This document shows, one piece after another, positions 63,161 through 64,000 of a DNA stretch of 64,000 nt. The notes under the pieces were generated by a model that worked only from the letters and a program-made list of their open reading frames with translations, was not told where the DNA came from and did not search any database. Positions within the stretch are counted from its first letter, which is position 1; each line of letters opens with the position of its first letter. Location of the stretch: the NCBI GenBank assembly GCA_947625785.1, contig CANQPS010000009.1:55096-119095 (forward strand), in the 5' to 3' direction. A program made the translations under genes and the position numbers. This DNA comes from an uncultured Clostridia bacterium. GTDB lineage: Bacteria > Bacillota > Clostridia > Oscillospirales > Acutalibacteraceae.

Positions 63161-64000
63161 TTATTTAATTATGAGTTTCTGATTAACGTATATCAAATTT
63201 TTGTTTTTTATATTGTTGTCAGATGCAAGTTTATCAACAGTTGTATTGTATTTCTTTGCTATTGATGAAAGCGTATCGCCTTTTTTTACTTTATATAAAA
63301 TCACTTCTTTCTCTTTTGGAATTTTAAGAACCATACCGGGATATATAACATCATTTTTCAGATTATTTGCTTCTGATATTTTGACATATCTAAGTCCATT
63401 ACCCAAAAATTCTTTTGCAATATCCCATAGAGTATCGCCCTGTACAACTGTGTAATTTATATAATTCCTATTATCATTTTTATTATCCTGAGGAAGATTT
63501 TCTTCCTTTTTTATAAAGTCCGTATATGATATATCTGTATCTACATCACCATTAATACCATTTACTTTTCCGGCGAACAAGTTTTGCCATATATCGCATT
63601 TGATATTTGGCTGTTCGCTGTTAGGATATGACAGCCATAAATAATAATCTTTTAATCTGTCCATATCTATTTTATTTTTTATGAAATCATAATTAGTATA
63701 TATACAAGGCTTGTATCCTTTTTCTTTTACTCTTTCACAAAATGCAATCATACAGTCTGTGATTTCTTTTTTAGTAAGCGGATTGTTTTTTAGACTGTCA
63801 TATTCAAAGTCAAATGCAACCGGAAATTCTATTTTATCTTTGTAATCCTCTATTAACTTAATGCAAAATTCTGCTTCACCTTCTGCCTTTTCGGGACTTG
63901 TGGCATAAGAAAAATGATATACTCCGACTTTTATATTATTTTCAATAGCACCCTTAATATTGTTTGTAAATTGCTTGTCTATCTGATTGGGGCTTTCACT
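63161..64000 (-). CDS. GH25 lysozyme with two LysM domains (N-terminus outside window)
   Basis: The last 279 residues of a peptidoglycan hydrolase; the frame is open through base 64000, so the start lies beyond the window. The GH25 muramidase barrel is visible: [20 protein letters not shown], then VAFDFEYDS carrying the catalytic Asp/Glu pair, [15 protein letters not shown], and the closing CDIWQNL segment. Two LysM wall-binding domains follow ([16 protein letters not shown] and [16 protein letters not shown] starts). Cuts N-acetylmuramic acid bonds. LysM tails suggest an autolysin or spore/wall enzyme. A phage endolysin is possible, but no phage genes are seen. Confidence 0.92.
   Translation of the reverse strand, partial: SESPNQIDKQFTNNIKGAIENNIKVGVYHFSYATSPEKAEGEAEFCIKLIEDYKDKIEFPVAFDFEYDSLKNNPLTKKEITDCMIAFCERVKEKGYKPCIYTNYDFIKNKIDMDRLKDYYLWLSYPNSEQPNIKCDIWQNLFAGKVNGINGDVDTDISYTDFIKKEENLPQDNKNDNRNYINYTVVQGDTLWDIAKEFLGNGLRYVKISEANNLKNDVIYPGMVLKIPKEKEVILYKVKKGDTLSSIAKKYNTTVDKLASDNNIKNKNLIYVNQKLIIK

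Overview
The window is an AT-rich stretch of bacterial chromosome. The gene set (rpoBC, two sigma-70 genes behind dnaG, IreB, a YlmC/YmxH sporulation-type protein, DUF3793, a T-box ahead of pheST, many TTG/GTG starts with strong AGGAGG-like ribosome binding sites) points to a low-GC Clostridia member, probably an anaerobic gut bacterium. The species cannot be named from the sequence.

Layout. 1-5.6 kb: the 3' part of rpoB (cut by the window edge) and rpoC, closed by a terminator. 5.6-6.9 kb: a CLC-type ion antiporter resembling the fluoride subgroup. 7.2-15.1 kb: the most distinctive region. A strong promoter leads into a secreted 1195-residue fibro-slime protein, a SipW-like signal peptidase, four related TasA/camelysin-like secreted proteins, and two terminators. 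The last of the four carries a PQTGE sorting signal. It looks like a self-contained surface-fibre or biofilm-matrix locus. 15.2-18.4 kb (minus strand): NAD salvage (pncB, pncA), then a flavodoxin/DUF3793 pair preceded by palindromes of the iron-regulator (DtxR/IdeR) kind. 18.7-22.1 kb: class II aldolase, a small HTH protein, a MITE-like 119-bp element and ilvD. 22.3-26.2 kb: Phe T-box plus pheST. 26.3-34.9 kb: ireB, small conserved proteins, a YfhO membrane protein, an M20 dipeptidase, L31, YigZ and DnaG. 35.0-37.3 kb: two tandem, nearly identical primary-type sigma-70 genes.

37.3-40.7 kb: a PgeF-like protein, two small proteins, a VanY-type carboxypeptidase and MscL with a C-terminal zinc ribbon. 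40.8-49.0 kb: a long closely spaced minus-strand run beginning with a complete polyamine set (SpeD, an Orn/Lys/Arg decarboxylase, SpeE, carboxynorspermidine synthase and decarboxylase), followed by an AEC transporter, nth and a NdpA-like gene. The polyamine genes encode two different chemistries for adding an aminopropyl group. 49.2-58.3 kb: murC, a DbpA-type RNA helicase, cardiolipin synthase, an orphan LolD-like ATPase and an ABC-2-type exporter. 58.3-62.5 kb: YifB/ComM, PTS enzyme I, a LacI regulator with an apparent internal deletion, and YlmC/YmxH. 62.7-64 kb: tRNA-Leu(UAG), a palindrome-rich spacer, and the C-terminal part of a GH25 lysozyme with two LysM domains.

Most of the window is ordinary housekeeping DNA. 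The parts worth following up are the SipW/TasA-like fibre locus, the sigma-70 tandem, the dual polyamine cluster, the iron-type operator by DUF3793/flavodoxin, and the trimmed LacI gene. No CRISPR array, insertion sequence or prophage was seen.
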